DNA of 64,000 nucleotides from Adiantum capillus-veneris (Eukaryota > Streptophyta > Polypodiopsida > Polypodiales > Pteridaceae): the NCBI GenBank assembly GCA_014529385.2, contig CM043956.1, positions 84,557,721 through 84,621,720 of the forward strand, read 5' to 3'. The translations under genes and the position numbers were made by a program. The notes beneath the pieces are model-generated. The model had not been told where the DNA came from. It saw nothing but the letters and a program-made list of their open reading frames with translations, and made no database searches. Within the stretch, counting starts at the first letter, position 1. Each line of letters starts with the position of its first letter. Positions 43,866 to 56,716 of this stretch are shown piece by piece.

Positions 43866-45940
43866 TGAGGGCGAGCTTTTTGAAATGGGGCCTCTAAACC
43901 CAAACCAATGGGCCTACCCTCACAAAATGTTCGTAAAGAGATACGCACACTACTTGGGGCACCAACTTCTTTTGGGAGTGGAGAAGGAAACCAATCAAAA
44001 TAACACTTGCACTCACCCACTCAAGCAACACACTTTGAAAACCCCCTTACTCTATATACACTTTGGACACTTGAACACCATCAACGATTATGCAACCCAA
44101 TGCCGTGCATCAAATGAAATATGCAATTTGTGGAATAGCATTCACCTTCTCCCCATAAGAATACCCATAATACATCCAAACTCCTCCTCGCTCAAGCACT
44201 CATCAAAAAAATCATGCGCACAAGACTTGCCTCTCAAGCACACAAGAGAATCACTTACATAAAACTAACGCACTTTGCATAGAGAGCTCATCTCCATCTA
44301 TGCAATGCCGTGACACAAATAAAATCACCATGAGAGGTAGCCACATGCATATGTAATGAAGCAAAAGAAAGTTGGAGTGAGAAATTTTTTTAGACCAATT
44401 GAATAAGTGTGGAGAAACAAACCAATGGTAAATTGAGAATAGAACACTTACTTGATTTCTCGCACACCTTTTAAGGGGAGGACAGACGCTGGCTAACCAT
44501 CACGAATTGCGACACTTGAAAGTTTTGAAGATGATTTAATGATCATTAACATAACCATGAGAGATATCATGATGTATTTACAAGTTATTGAGGTGCTACA
44601 AATGATTTATTGGGTTGATGGAGTAAGAGATTGTAGAATAGAAAGAGTGGAGGATAGAGTTGCACTTCCTTCAAAGAGGAGGGTTAGGAGGGAGGATGTG
44701 AAAGAGGGAGAGTTGGGGTTTTCTCTACGATTGATCAAGAAACAACATGAAGTTGAAAATATAGGTGTGTGTCCTTGAGTCTCTCCAAGGGGGGCTATTT
44801 ATAGTTGTGTAGGAGTGGGATTATGCTACACTTAATTAGGGTGAGTGATTAGCCCTAATTAAGTGTCCTTTGACCACTCATTGATTATTGGACATAAAAG
44901 GGACTATTTATTCACCAAAAATATCATTTTAGACCGTGAAGGCTCCATAGGGGTGCATAATGTAGGTGGGCCCCACCATGAGGCCCTACGGGTGGCTCCT
45001 GCGGGGTATCTCAACTTGTCTGTCTTGGCATTTAGAAAGCATCTTTAGGTTGGTCCCATCACATGCAAGTGACCTTGAACACTCATTGCTCTTCTAGAAG
45101 ATGAGTAGGGAAAAAATAAGATCTCACCCTCTTGATTTACTTGATTTACAGTTCCCTTTTGCTGCGAATCTGACAGATTTACACTATTTTGACCATAACT
45201 TTTTACCTGTAGCTCGGAACGACATGCTTCAAAAGGAAAATTTGACCTTCTCAACATGTTTGATATGAATTTGGACTATTCTTCATGCCCATGCACCAAG
45301 GAATTCGGTTTGGAAGGTCCACACTAGGCTAGGGAACCTTTTGCTTCCAAGTCTTCTTGTATGGGCCCTTTGCTTGTATGCATCCAAGGGGAATCATATT
45401 TTTTCAAAAGGGTATGATGCTTAAACAAATAGAGGAAGGCCCAATATTATTTTCTAGTGAAAAGAATATACAATTTGAGTCTTTTTGAAAGGAGAAAAAC
45501 TATATGTATATTCTTAAGAGATATTTGGCCACCTATGTAGGGGGCATAGAAGACTTGTAGAGATGGACCATAATCTTTGGTAAAGACAAGTGGAGAGTTG
45601 ATTTCCATGGTAATTTATCTATATGGGGTGGAAGATGGATATATTATTTTTCTACTACTAATTCACAAGAGGTAAGAAAGTTTGGGGGTATATAGTTGGT
45701 TATTGTATGCTTACTTCTATTTACAAAGCAAAAAAGAAAAGGGTGGTAATATAAATATATGACTAAGGTGACATTTTTGGGAAGAGTACAATGTATGTGG
45801 TGCCACTAAGGTTAAACGAAGAGGGGGAATTTACTCTAGATAACTTAATAGCGTAGAAAAATATATACACATATGAGGAGGAGGACGTTGAGTAGGCTAA
45901 AAAATGTTGCAAAAAGATGGTTACCATTTTATGCCACTCA
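43866..45940 (-). repeat. 5' LTR (2075 bp) of the nested gypsy
   Basis: Same length as its partner. The minus-strand TATA box CTATAAATAG at 44795-44804 divides a U3 of about 1.1 kb from an R-U5 of about 0.9 kb. Confidence 0.93.
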
Positions 45941-46262
45941 CTGTATATACTTGAAAGATTTTTGGTAATTCAGGGAAAACACTTGTGAACAGACTAACCA
46001 TCCTTGTGTAGATCCCGGAAGGAGGTCATCACAAAGCTATATAGGAAGAAGGAGTCCAGGTAAGCTTTAAGTTTGCAACAAAACTTTCATTCTTATGTAT
46101 TTAAGGTCAGGAGCCTTTGTTAAGTCGGGAGCTAAAAGTGTCAAAAGTCAAATTAGCACCACGTCCACAGAAGAGATTGTAACATAGACGAGACTAGACC
46201 CATTGGCACCAATCATTGAAGAGGGTAGTGATACTGACACTTCGTCGGAAACGTCCTTCTTC
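45941..46262 (+). other. Rest of the giant element's leader, with a candidate intron
   Basis: Resumes after the nested insertion. A strong donor CAG/GTAAGC at 46060 and an acceptor CCACAG at 46170 would bound a 111-bp intron just before gag. The same donor could instead join to a distant acceptor at 59743. Confidence 0.4.
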
Positions 46263-49200
46263 ATGATGGGAAGTCAACATCCAGGAGGTTTCATCGGTGA
46301 AGGACCAATGCCAGGAGGGAGCACCTCCCTACATCCTTTAAACGAAACCCAGTTCACTATAATCTTCTTGGAAGGAACTAACTCGAGGGGAGCCCTAGTC
46401 TATTCTGACTATCGGGGATGCAAGTGTATTTGTATTAAAGAAAGACCAGCTCAGAGACTAGAGATAATTCGAGTCTACGATGATGGAGACAGATTTAGAG
46501 ACGAAAAGGGAAACCACTATCTGATCGTGAGTAACCCTGAGGATTACAATAGATATGGGGATAACGTAGCAAAAGGGAAAATGATTTCAGAAACCCAAGA
46601 GCCGCCTCCTAACATTGATCGATCTGGAGCGCTTTTTATGTATGATAAGAAGGCAACCAGGGTCCCAACCTATAATGAGAATGTAGGGATTTACAAGCAT
46701 GAAAGCGATGGAATATTCTCTTACTTTCGATGCAAGGAACCCTACCCAAATGAATTAAGCAAAGACAAGGTTCTTTACTTATTTTCTTATGAAACTGCTA
46801 TGGGGAAGGATATTGCTTTTGTTGACAGATACGGGCGAGAATACAAACGTATTCTCCCAGAAGAGGTTGAAAAGGCAACAGTTCCGGGAGCATCGACCTA
46901 TGGCTCCGACGAGGTACCAAGAGCCACCTACACCCCTAGCAAGTCGACTAATCCCTTTTCAGAAGAGTATGATGCTACCTCACATTCTACCCGACCACCG
47001 ACATCCAACTACCAGGACCAACCAGCTACTCAGCCATCACTGCAGGCATGGCTTTGACAGAGTGCTACATTAGAACAAGACCGAACCCGAGAGGGTTATC
47101 AAACCGCACGAGGGTTAAGGGATTTACAAGAACCACCACTCTATGTACGCTATCAAGGAGAGAGTAAGCCAAAGACTCAGGGGTCAACTGAGCTTGGAAG
47201 AACACCCCGAGAACGAGTTCGGAGAGATGAACCATCTCTCACGAGAACTGTTAGGAATTATGGATTAGGAGCACCATTGGGAGAAGAACCTAGCCACTAC
47301 AGAAGACCAGAGGAGGTATATCAACTAGGACGGGGAGATCCCATGATGAGATTTGGAGACCATCGTAGAATTAGACCTTCTCAAGTGCAAAAATGGGTAA
47401 ACAAGAAATATACGGGAAGCAGGGATCCAAGAGATCATGTAGCAGCCTTTGTTTGTGTAATTAGAGCTGAAGAGGTGCTAGACTTTCCTACCCAATTTGC
47501 AAGATTCAGTTTAACCTTAGAGGATGATGCGGCTACATGGTTTGACTCGGTGGAGCGAAGAGACTTTGAGTATATGAAGGAAGTGTTTGACGAGTTTATC
47601 GAGGAATTATCACAAAGAGAGATAGCTCATAATACAGTCTCACAAATCCATAAATTCAAACAGAAAGATTGAGAGTCCGTGCGAAAGGCCGCCCTCCGAT
47701 TGAAAAGATATGCTAAGTTTTGTCCCGTGGAAGAACTGCCAACTCAGTCCAATCTTATGCTTATATTTATCCAAGGACTAAGGAATACAGATCTTCAAAA
47801 GGACTTACATATTAAAAGGAGCACTACGTTGAATGATTTAACCAAGGAAGCTCTATATCTTGTGGACAATTGTGCAGTCTACAAAGAGGGTGAGTTCAAG
47901 GATCTTGACGATGATTCTTCCTCACAACAAAGCGGATGCAAGTCTGCTAAGACAACACAGAAGGGGGAAGTAGCGGTAAGCCAAGAGCAGCTTGTAGAGG
48001 AAGTGCTTAAAAAGATTAACTTGTATTCCAAACCACAAGCTAAACAACCAAAATGGTGTGCGATTGAACAAAAATGGACAAACCATGGGACGGAGGAGTG
48101 TTATTATAACAAGGGATATGTGAGAGAACGACCATATACTCCGCAAGCTCAGACGACATCCCCGCAAGTCCCACCGATGCCTAGATATCAAACAGGCAAC
48201 CTACCAGGACCTGAAGGCGTAGAAAGACCACAACCAGTGTTGGGACAACAACCACCCCTACCAGGATTACGACCAGTTGGCATAAGATACACACCCACAG
48301 TAACTAAGTCGGACGAGAAGGCTTTGGTACCTATGCATGCATACTATGACGAGCCCAATGGATATGCGGCGAACTCTGTCTATTATCCACTGGACGAATG
48401 CTCTACACCAGAACCATGGAGCATGATAGGAAATACAGGACCACCAACTGCTGCACAGGTAGCGGGAGAAGGACAATATAGCCTAGATGAAAGAACATTG
48501 TTGTTCATAGCCAACGGAGGCATGAGCGGGCAAAGAATTGCACACCAACAAAGAGGAGCTCCAGGAGCACCTCAACAACCTAAAGGACCATGCTACAAGT
48601 GTGGAGGAGACCATTGGCTGAGGGACTGCCCTCGTGACGAAATCATTAGGGTCAACGCATATTGCACATAGTGTGGAATTACTCACTTAATCCCTGATTG
48701 CCCTAAAAACCCGAGGAAAGGAGCAAAAACTACCTTGAATATTCTGGGAGCGCTACCGTCCAGTGGAGGGTTAGAAAACGAAACTCCGATTCCTGTTAAG
48801 GTCTTGACAAGAGCCCAAGCAAGGAAAAATGACAATCAGCCCAAGAGTAACGATGAAAATCAAGAAGAAATCAAGACTGACAAGTTTAGCGTCAGTCGTG
48901 ATAATCCTTGGAAAGAACGAAGAGCGAAAATGAAAGCTAGACGTGAGCGAAAACAAAAAGATGTAGAAGTTGAGCTGACGAAGTAACTTAAACAGCAAAG
49001 AGAGTCCGGCTCTCTAAAATCAACGGAAGGACCAAAGAGTGCAAGCTCAGGAGGGTCGGTATTGGTAGATAAGATCAATGAACCCTTAGATGCAATCTTG
49101 CAAGCATATGAAGCAAGATTGAAGAACAGACAGACCCTAGAGCAAAGGTGGATGACATATCCATATCCAGAGATAGAAAAACAGAGACTAGAGATGTGCA

Positions 49201-49616
49201 AACAGCTGATTGAAACTGCACAAGCTTTACTGGAGCATCCACCTATGGAAGCAGGAGATAGAGTAATCAAACCACCAAACAATGAAACACCTCACAAAAC
49301 CGAACAAAGGATACCCGACAAGATAGAAAACATTAAATCTTTGCCGGATGTAGAGGATGCAAAAGACGTACCTAATAGCACTGATGAATCATTGAAAGTT
49401 TTTCCACCATATTCCCCTATTGTGGAAGAAAATTGGCCTGAAGAGCTATGGGAAACGGTGCGAAAAGCTCAAGAAAAATATGAGACAAAAATAGTCGAGT
49501 CAGCGCCTTTCTTAGAGCTGAACTTGAATAAGACTCCATGGGATCTAGACGTTAAATCATTTCAAGGGGATAATGGTTCAGTTGCATCCGAAGATAGCAG
49601 ACCACAATCTCTCTGA
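46263..49616 (+). pseudogene. Giant element gag (about 1100 codons)
   Basis: One reading frame runs the whole length, interrupted by five stops (47055 TGA, 47670 TGA, 48669 TAG, 48984 TAA, 49614 TGA). The first in-frame ATG is at 46263. An N-terminal region of unknown type is followed by a capsid-like core (about 47380-47880, WVNKKYTGSRDPRDHVAAF to ALYLVDNC). Then come a Pro/Gln-rich stretch, two short zinc knuckles of spacing C-x2-C-x3-H-x4-C (CYKCGGDHWLRDC near 48590, CTQCGITHLIPDC after the TAG) and a charged C-terminal third with coiled-coil character. The length is about two to three times an ordinary gypsy gag. Confidence 0.85.
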
Positions 49617-49685
49617 ACTTTGCCATCATATATGGGAGACTATGAGGCAAGGTCAGAAATTCGAAGAGTACCTTCTCAGAGAATA

Positions 49686-50734
49686 CATTAGGAGATTTCG
49701 GAGGTCTTTTGGAGGGCCTTTTGGAAGAGAGAGGAAAATAAGCTCCTCGAATGAGAGAAGAGCCTACGTTACGTAAAAAAATAGATTGATATTAACAAAA
49801 ATATAAAAGGTATCTCTCTCCTCATTTAATAATCTAGTGGTCCTTGAAGACGGTCACTCTCTTTCATTTAATGCGAGCACCTTTTTCAGAAGGTAGATGC
49901 GGTGCATTTGATACGGCTTACGTCATCACTAGAACTCAAAAATTTACAAAACTATCAAGTGGTGGAAGATTTTGAAACTTTTGATACTGTCAATGCGTCC
50001 GGAACACCCAAATATCCTAGAAATGAATGCCCAATTGCCTCGCTCCGACATCCAAAGAGGCAAAGAATGTCAAAACCCCCTAAAAGAACATTTTACTAAC
50101 GGCACGCAAGGGGGCATTCCAAAATTTTGGAATGCCTCCTCGCGCGCCGTTAGTAAAAAGCCCCTTTTTTCCTCTTTTAGGGAGCTTTTTGAGAGGAAAA
50201 TGTCAAAAAACCTCTAAAAAGGGACTTTCTTGAAAGATAATTGTCCAAAAATCACTAAAAGGAGCTTTGTACTAACGGCGCGCAGAGGGGCATTCTAGCA
50301 TTTTAGAATGCCTCCTCGCGCGCCTTAAGTAAAAAGCCCATTTTTTAAGGGTTTTTTGACATTTTTTGCCTCTCCAGATGTCGGAATGAGACAAGTAGAC
50401 ATTCGTTTTTAGGGTATTTTGGCATTTCGGACACATTGGTGGTGTCAAAAGCCTCTAAATCTATCACTATATGATAGTTTGTGACTTTTCAACTTTCAGT
50501 GATGACGTAAGCTGCATTGAATGCGCCGCACCTGCCTCCTGAAAAAGACGCTCGCATTAAATAAAAAAGTGACCGTTTTCAAGGACGATTGGGAATATAA
50601 ATCTACTTTTTAGAGTTTCTGGTTGTCCTTTTGGACGTACTCACAAGGTGCAAGTGCATTTTAAAAAAAGTTTCTAGAGAGAGAAATACAATTTCTTACA
50701 AGGCCCTCCAAATGACCTCCGAAATTTTCTAATG
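49686..50734. repeat. 1.05-kb foldback (long imperfect inverted repeat)
   Basis: The left arm from CATTAGGAGATTTCGGAGG (49686) pairs with the reverse complement of the right arm ending CCTCCGAAATTTTCTAATG (50734). The match continues through the GTCCTTGAAGACGGTCAC segment (49840) with 50569-50586, and the TTACGTCATCACT segment, to a centre near 50210. Each arm also contains its own hairpin: a perfect 24-bp palindrome with arms GGCATTCCAAAA at 50113-50136 and a near-copy at 50289-50312, both next to CGCGCGCC-type sequence. It lies between gag and protease. No clear target duplication was found. Confidence 0.88.
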
Positions 50735-52397
50735 GGTAGTTCAAATCAATTGGACACTAAAATCCTGACAGACTTGTTGACCACTCCGGTCAAGTGTACA
50801 ATCACATTGGCAGAATTGTTAAAAATTAGGCCAAGCATGTGGACGGAAGTGGGCAAATGTCTTGAAAAATTTGGCATAAGGACACCTCTTAAGTTCTTCG
50901 AAATCGAGCTTAATGACACAGAACCGAAGAAAGTCAACACTAGACCATTGCCACTCAACAAGGTAGGAGAGTATTGTGAGGGTGAAGACGGCAACACAAC
51001 CCTACCAGTTGAGTATAATGGCATAGAGACTAAGGAAATACTTGATAGTGGAGCTGGCATTGCCATTGCGACCAAATTGCTATGGGAAAAATGGGGAAAA
51101 CCAGCAATACGAACAACTAGAATGAAATTGCAACTGGAGGATGGGCACATAGAAAGGCCTATAGGATTGCTTGATGCAATTCTAGTATCTTCATGTGGCA
51201 TAGAGTACGAACATACCTTTGCCATAGTAGATTTCGGCAAGAAGAACAACTATGAAATTATCCTTGGTAGGCCATTCATGAGGCAACTCAAAATGGTACA
51301 GGACTGGGGGTATGATTATTTGTATCTAAGACCTACTGAAACTACTACACGCGTAAACATGAAAAATCATAGTTACCATGATGTCACGGAACCCCGGTGG
51401 AAGAATTTGACTCAGCCACTATTAGTGGATCAGAAGTCCCAGCGTGGCTTTGTAAGAAAAAAGAGATATGGATGTGTCGGGCATCTCAATGTAGTGAATT
51501 TGACCACGATGAAAGGACACTAGAGAGGGTCTTGGAAGACGATGCCTATATACGAGAACCTTTTCTTGAAGAGAAGCTCGAACCCCTAGAATGGTCTCAA
51601 ATTTTGGCTACATTGGATGTATGCGTCAATGAAGTCAGTCCCACCAAATTTTGTGATGAGAACGGCTACGATATCATACCATACTACATGTTGAGAAAAA
51701 TTGTGGAGGAGGATGAGGACGAGGTAGATACTGAGAATATGAGGATCCATAAAACAGAAACGAAACTTGAGATTAAGATAGTGGGCTATGTGGACATCCC
51801 CACTAAAGAAATCAAGCAAGAAGGAGAACAATTTTTTGATTCTTCTGATCAAAGTGAAAATAAGAATAACGTAAATGACGAGAAGTTCGAAAATACAGAG
51901 GGAGATGACAATCAAGATCAAGACATGACGTCTTCTACAATTTCCCAAACCAAAGGGAGAGACGCCAAAAAAGATACAAGGGTAAACGACACCACATCAG
52001 TACACCAACCAGGTTGAGACCCATGCCAGAGTTTGAGGGTAAGACACATTTCCTTATGAACATTCATGCTGTTGATTGTGCTAAGGATAAGGTGTCAGGA
52101 AGATTTCTTAAGGTGGCTGAAGACTCAGGATTTAAGTCCAGACTGTTGAAACCTAAGAAAACCAGCAAACCAAAAAAAGGAGTTGCAACAGAAAAGCTGA
52201 ATGTCTGTGGTAGTCCAATTATGACAAAAATTGAATGGAAAACGAGATACAATGAGTTGAAACAAAAGATAAAAAATGTATGGACAACTGAAATGGAAAG
52301 TAGCGATGGAACGAACGCTAGTGATGGGAGTAAAAAGATAGATGTACCTCCTCACTATTGTAAGTACACCATTCACGAAAGAAGATTGGTGGTTTAA
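50732..52397 (+). pseudogene. Giant element protease region and linker
   Basis: Starts MGSSNQLDTKILTDLL at the edge of the foldback. A retropepsin-like domain has its active site at ILDSGAGIA (about 51046) and a GRPFM segment near 51270. The frame shifts near 51400-51520 into an acidic linker (to 52017) and again near 52014 into the frame that leads to RT. The linker is rich in Glu and Asp and has no recognised domain. Confidence 0.8.
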
Positions 52398-53930
52398 CAG
52401 CCAATGAGGGAGGCTAAATCAAACGAGTCCTACGATGGGCCAGAGAACGCCAAGAAAATAGACTTAGCAGAGCCAAGAGAAAATCCTCGATCTGCTTACA
52501 TTGCCACAGATCTAGGTCGAGAAGAAGAGGACTTATTGATCAAAACACTTAAGGAATTTCGAGATGTATTTTAATGGTCGTACAAAGATTTGAAGGAGGT
52601 GGATCCTAACATTTGTGAACATTCAATCCCTTTGAAGTCTGATGCAAAGCCAAGCAAACAACGTCCATACACGTATAATGAGACATTCGCCAAAAGGATA
52701 AAAGAGGAGATAGACAAACTTATGGAGGCTGAATTTATTTATGAGATAGAACACACGGACTGGGTGTCCCCGATAGTGGTGGTACCTAAGAAAAACGGGA
52801 AATTACGAGTGTGTGTAAATCTCAAGAAGGTAAACGCAGCAACAATAAGAGACAACTACCCTCTTCCTATCACTGAACAAGTCCTTAAACGAGTGGCGAG
52901 CAAGCAAGCCTATAGCTTTATGGACGGATTCTTGGGTTATAACCAATTGGGGGTCAAACTAGAAGATCAATACAAAACAGCATTTGCAACAGAATGGGGC
53001 ATATATGCGTTTAGGGTAATGCCATTTGGCTTGACCAGTGCTCCAACCACATTTCAGATATTAATGACACACGCTTTTAAAGAATACTTGCAAAAATTCT
53101 TGGATATTTACATGGATGACTTGTGTGTCTATTCTCTATTGAGAGAAGACCATATAGATCATCTGAGAAAGGTGTTCAAAAAATGCAGAACGTATAGGAT
53201 TTGCCTCAACACAGAAAAATGCGTATTCATGGTACGACAAGGTAAAATCTTAGGCCACATAGTGTCGGCTAATGGAATTACCACTGATGAAGACAAGGTG
53301 AAGGTGATCATAGAATTGCCAAGACCAAACACTGTACGAGAGGTACAATCATTTATGGGACATTGTGGATACTACCGACGTTTTATCTACATGTACGCTG
53401 TAATAGCAAAACCCTTGTATAGTCTAATCACGCTCTTCATTTGGACAAATGAATGTGAGGAGTCATTCCAGAAATTAAAAGATGCATTGGTTCTGCACCA
53501 ATTCAAAAAGCACCAGATTGGTCAAAGATCTTCCATGTACATGTAGATGCTTCGTCATTTGCAATAGGCTGTATATTATTAGCACAACCAGATGAGGGAA
53601 AGACGGATTTTCCAATCAGTTATGCTAGTAGACAACTCAACAATGCAGAGAATAATTATACTACCACTGAAAGAGAAGGATTGGGTATGATATATGATGT
53701 AAATAAATTTCGGCACTACTTACTCGCAAACAAATTCACATTCTTTGTGGATCATCAGGCACTCGTACTTAGTAAACAAACCTTGCAACACGGGATGAAT
53801 TGTAAGGTGGTTCATTGTGTTGCTGGAGTTTGATTTTACAGTAGTAGTTAAGAAAGGAAAAAATCATCAAAGAGCAGACCAACTTTCTCGATTACTACAT
53901 GGCAAAAAAGCTACCGGAGTAGATGATGAT
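52398..53930 (+). pseudogene. Giant element reverse transcriptase and RNase H
   Basis: RT has the motif A aspartate (FMDGFLGYNQL, about 52920), the FRVMPFGLTSAP segment and an intact YMDD box (about 53110). RNase H follows in another frame from about 53510, with Asp in HVDASSFA, Glu in TTEREGL, Asp in FVDHQAL and Asp in RADQLSR all present. Stops at 52395 and 52572 and frameshifts near 53510 and 53800 break it. No second RNase H is seen after it, unlike the two dual-RNase-H families in this window. Confidence 0.88.
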
Positions 53931-55880
53931 CTCCCAGACGCATACCTGTTTAATATAGAGATGATACCGAAATGGTCAGAGAAAATTATTCCGTTGCTGA
54001 CATATGGAATGAATCTTGACGACAAACACACGGTGGAAGACATTAGACAAGCACGAAATTACACAATGCTTGCGGGATGAATGTACCATCATGGAAACGA
54101 TGGGATTCTAAGATTGTGTATAGGCCCAGAGGAGTACGAAGCGTATCTAGAGGGGGCCCACACACAAACAGGGGGATTCCATAGAGGAAATCAAATGATG
54201 TATGCACAATTAAGAAGACTTGGAGTGTATTGGCCAGGAATGGCAGGCGATGTAGCAAATTACATCAAGAAATGCGACTTTTGCACATCCAATACCACTG
54301 TGGATTATGCCACATTATACCAAGTGACAGTAGCACCCGCATGGAGTCATGCTATTGTGGATTATTTGACTAATAAGGAGCTGCCAGGAGATTGGTCTAA
54401 AGCCAGACAAAAGGCTTTACAAATCGAAGCGAATAGGTATACCCTCATTAGTGACCAATTGTACAAAAGAGGAACTGATGATAAGCTGAGGTTAGTCCCT
54501 CATGAAAATGACTACTTTCCATTATTGGAACAGGCTCATGCAAACATAGTAGGTGGTCATTTTTCAGCAGAGAGAATCGTAAAAATCATCATGGTTGTAG
54601 GTATATGGTGGCCGACCATGATTCAAGATGCAAGAGAATTCGTGAAAAGGTGTGATGAATGTCAATGAACTAAGGTACCAGTTAAAAGAGACGAAATGCC
54701 TTTAAGACCAATGATGAGTGCTCCAGCGTTCGCTAAATGGGGATTGGACTTTGTTGGTCCTATCACTCCACCAGTGTATCGTTCACAAGCACAATATAAC
54801 ATAGTGGCCACGGACTACATGACCAAATGGGTGGAAGCAAAAGCCACAACGAAAGCAGACGCTAGAATCACGGCACAATTCTTATATGAATATGTGTTTA
54901 CACGTTATGGCCTTCCAATCGAGCTGGTGAGTGATAGAGGGACACACTTTGTAAATGAAGTTATCCAACATCTCTTAAATGAGTTTATGGTAATTCATCG
55001 CAAATCTGCACCCTATCATCCACAAGCCAATGGCCAAGTGGAAGCGACCAACAAAGTATTGTGCACGGTTCTTACGAAACTAGTTAGTGAAACAAGAACA
55101 GATTGGGATCAGATGCTCTATTTGGCATTGTGGGCTTATCGAGTTGCATATAAAACAACACTCAATGCTACACCATTTAATATGGTATATGGGTTAAATG
55201 CAATATTGCCAATTGAATTTTTGATCCCCACACTAAGGGTAGCCAAACAATTGGACTGGACGGGGCATGAACTTTCAGAATGGTTAGAGGACCTTGAAAA
55301 ATTAGATGAGTTATGACTCAATGCTGTAGCGGCCATCTATGCAAAAAAAAGACAACAGAAAGAGTTTTTTGGCAAACATGTCAAGAACAAGGACTTTAAA
55401 ACGGGCGACTATGTCTTAGTATACACCCTTAAACAGCATGCCAAAAAGCTAAACAAAAGGGGCATGGGGCCTTATTTGATCCAAGAAATATCGTCCAGTG
55501 GAGCAGTAAAACTGTCGACACTAGATGGAAAAGAAATGCCGAACTGGATTAGTGGGTGTCGTTTAAAAAAATATCATCTACCTTTAACATCGGAAATGTT
55601 GTTTCAACTACATTATGGAAAAACCTATAGACAGGAACAACAAAGAATTCAAGACCAGGCACAACAAGAAGCAAAGGAACGGATTGCTAAACGAAAGCAG
55701 TTTCTCAGGACAATAAACATGGTCACCCCAATGATGACTGATGAATATCCTCTTTCAACATCCCAAACAATCGAAGCGGATATACAAAGTGACGAAGTAG
55801 AAAAGACCATGACATACCTTAGGGTTCAGGACGATAGCATCATCGATGACTCGAAGATACATGGTGTAGTCCTTACATAA
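53931..55880 (+). pseudogene. Giant element integrase with two H2C2 zinc modules
   Basis: A first zinc module (AHTQTGGFH, then VYWPGMAGDV and KKCDFC, about 54150-54285) is followed by a linker. A second comes after it (AHANIVGGHF, then IWWPTMIQDA and KRCDECQ, about 54535-54667), and the core follows with GLDFVG, SDRGT and NGQVEATNK (all three acidic residues kept). A GPY/F-like tail (GMGPYLIQEI) lies near 55465. TGA stops at 54078, 54666 and 55314 each stand where Arg is plausible; the one at 54666 falls in the conserved CQR segment. Two H2C2 modules in tandem are not the normal integrase plan. Confidence 0.85.
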
Positions 55881-56716
55881 AAGCTTATGCAGACACAAAA
55901 CAAGTTGAAATCTATGCATTACTTGACACTGGAGCAAAAATGAGTGTCATCAGCTTTGAGCTCTTTCACAAACTTGGACCAATGAAGACGATCCCAGAGA
56001 CACACAGGTTGAAACTAGCATCGGGTGATGAGGTGACCACGTTGTGGTCTATTATAATACCAATCACAGTGCAGGCACACCCGTACACTACAAAATTCCA
56101 TGTACTGTCACCAAATAAATCAACCACGCCGTGTATCTTAGCAGTGTCATGGATGAAAGCTAACAGGGTATTCATTGATTTGGATACGAATGAGGCACTG
56201 TTCAGAAAGGAAAAATTTTCAAAACCCTTCTTATCATATAACCAATTCATGTCAAGGAGGAAACAAAAGTCAATACCACCGCAAAAATCTTCCCAACAAC
56301 AAACAAAGTTTACAAGTCCAGTAATGTCTTATCAAAAATTAGCAACCATGCAGGGAACGAGGCAAGTTTGGGTACGGCGTACAGAGCTGATCGAGGCACA
56401 GTTACATCAAAAGTGGAAATACAAAGTGTGGATAAGGCGCGACAACATAATTCCTATAAAAAAGGAGTATGAAGAAAAGAAAAAACACCGAAAGCCGGCA
56501 AAACTTCAAAGAAACATAGTGAATCTTGCAAATACGCAACAGACTATATTGGTATGGAGGCCAAAATTGCCAATTCAAAACGAGCCAACAACACAAGAAG
56601 GGCAGACAAAGATGACAATCGTGCAGCTATCTACAACTGTCAAGGTCAAGCAACATAATGCAAACAGCATGAGAAAACAAATAGAATCAACAACAAAAAA
56701 TACTAGGATGTATTAG
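55881..56716 (+). pseudogene. Second retropepsin-like domain after integrase
   Basis: In the frame next to that of the integrase tail, VEIYALLDTGAKMSVIS (about 55904-55954) has the DTGA active-site pattern of aspartic proteases. TTKFHVLSPN and CILAVSWMKANRVFIDLD follow in the positions of the flap and C-terminal parts. A basic, Gln/Lys-rich tail runs to a stop at 56714. It is separate from the protease at 51046. Position after integrase is unusual; the frame change near 55877 looks like a one-base indel, so it may once have been the C terminus of pol. Confidence 0.72.

Larger units (their letters stand above)
35722..45940 (-). mobile_element. Complete nested gypsy element with dual RNase H
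   Basis: Two 2075-bp LTRs (35722-37796 and 43866-45940) flank minus-strand gag-pol. CTGT occurs directly outside both ends (35718-35721, 45941-45944), fitting a 4-bp or eroded 5-bp target duplication. The leader carries two copies of the small pre-gag protein. Pol shares the layout of F1 (DGGA protease, degenerate first RNase H, second RNase H), but the sequences are well diverged. About 45-50 LTR differences by eye (about 98% identity) make it the youngest dated insertion here. Confidence 0.92.

Noticed and set aside
52572-52574. Including the TAA before the RT of the giant element in the C-to-T stop list
   Set aside because: The codon usually found there in relatives is not Gln or Arg, so its origin is unclear; the TAG in the copia RT box near 22218 (Tyr expected) is another exception.
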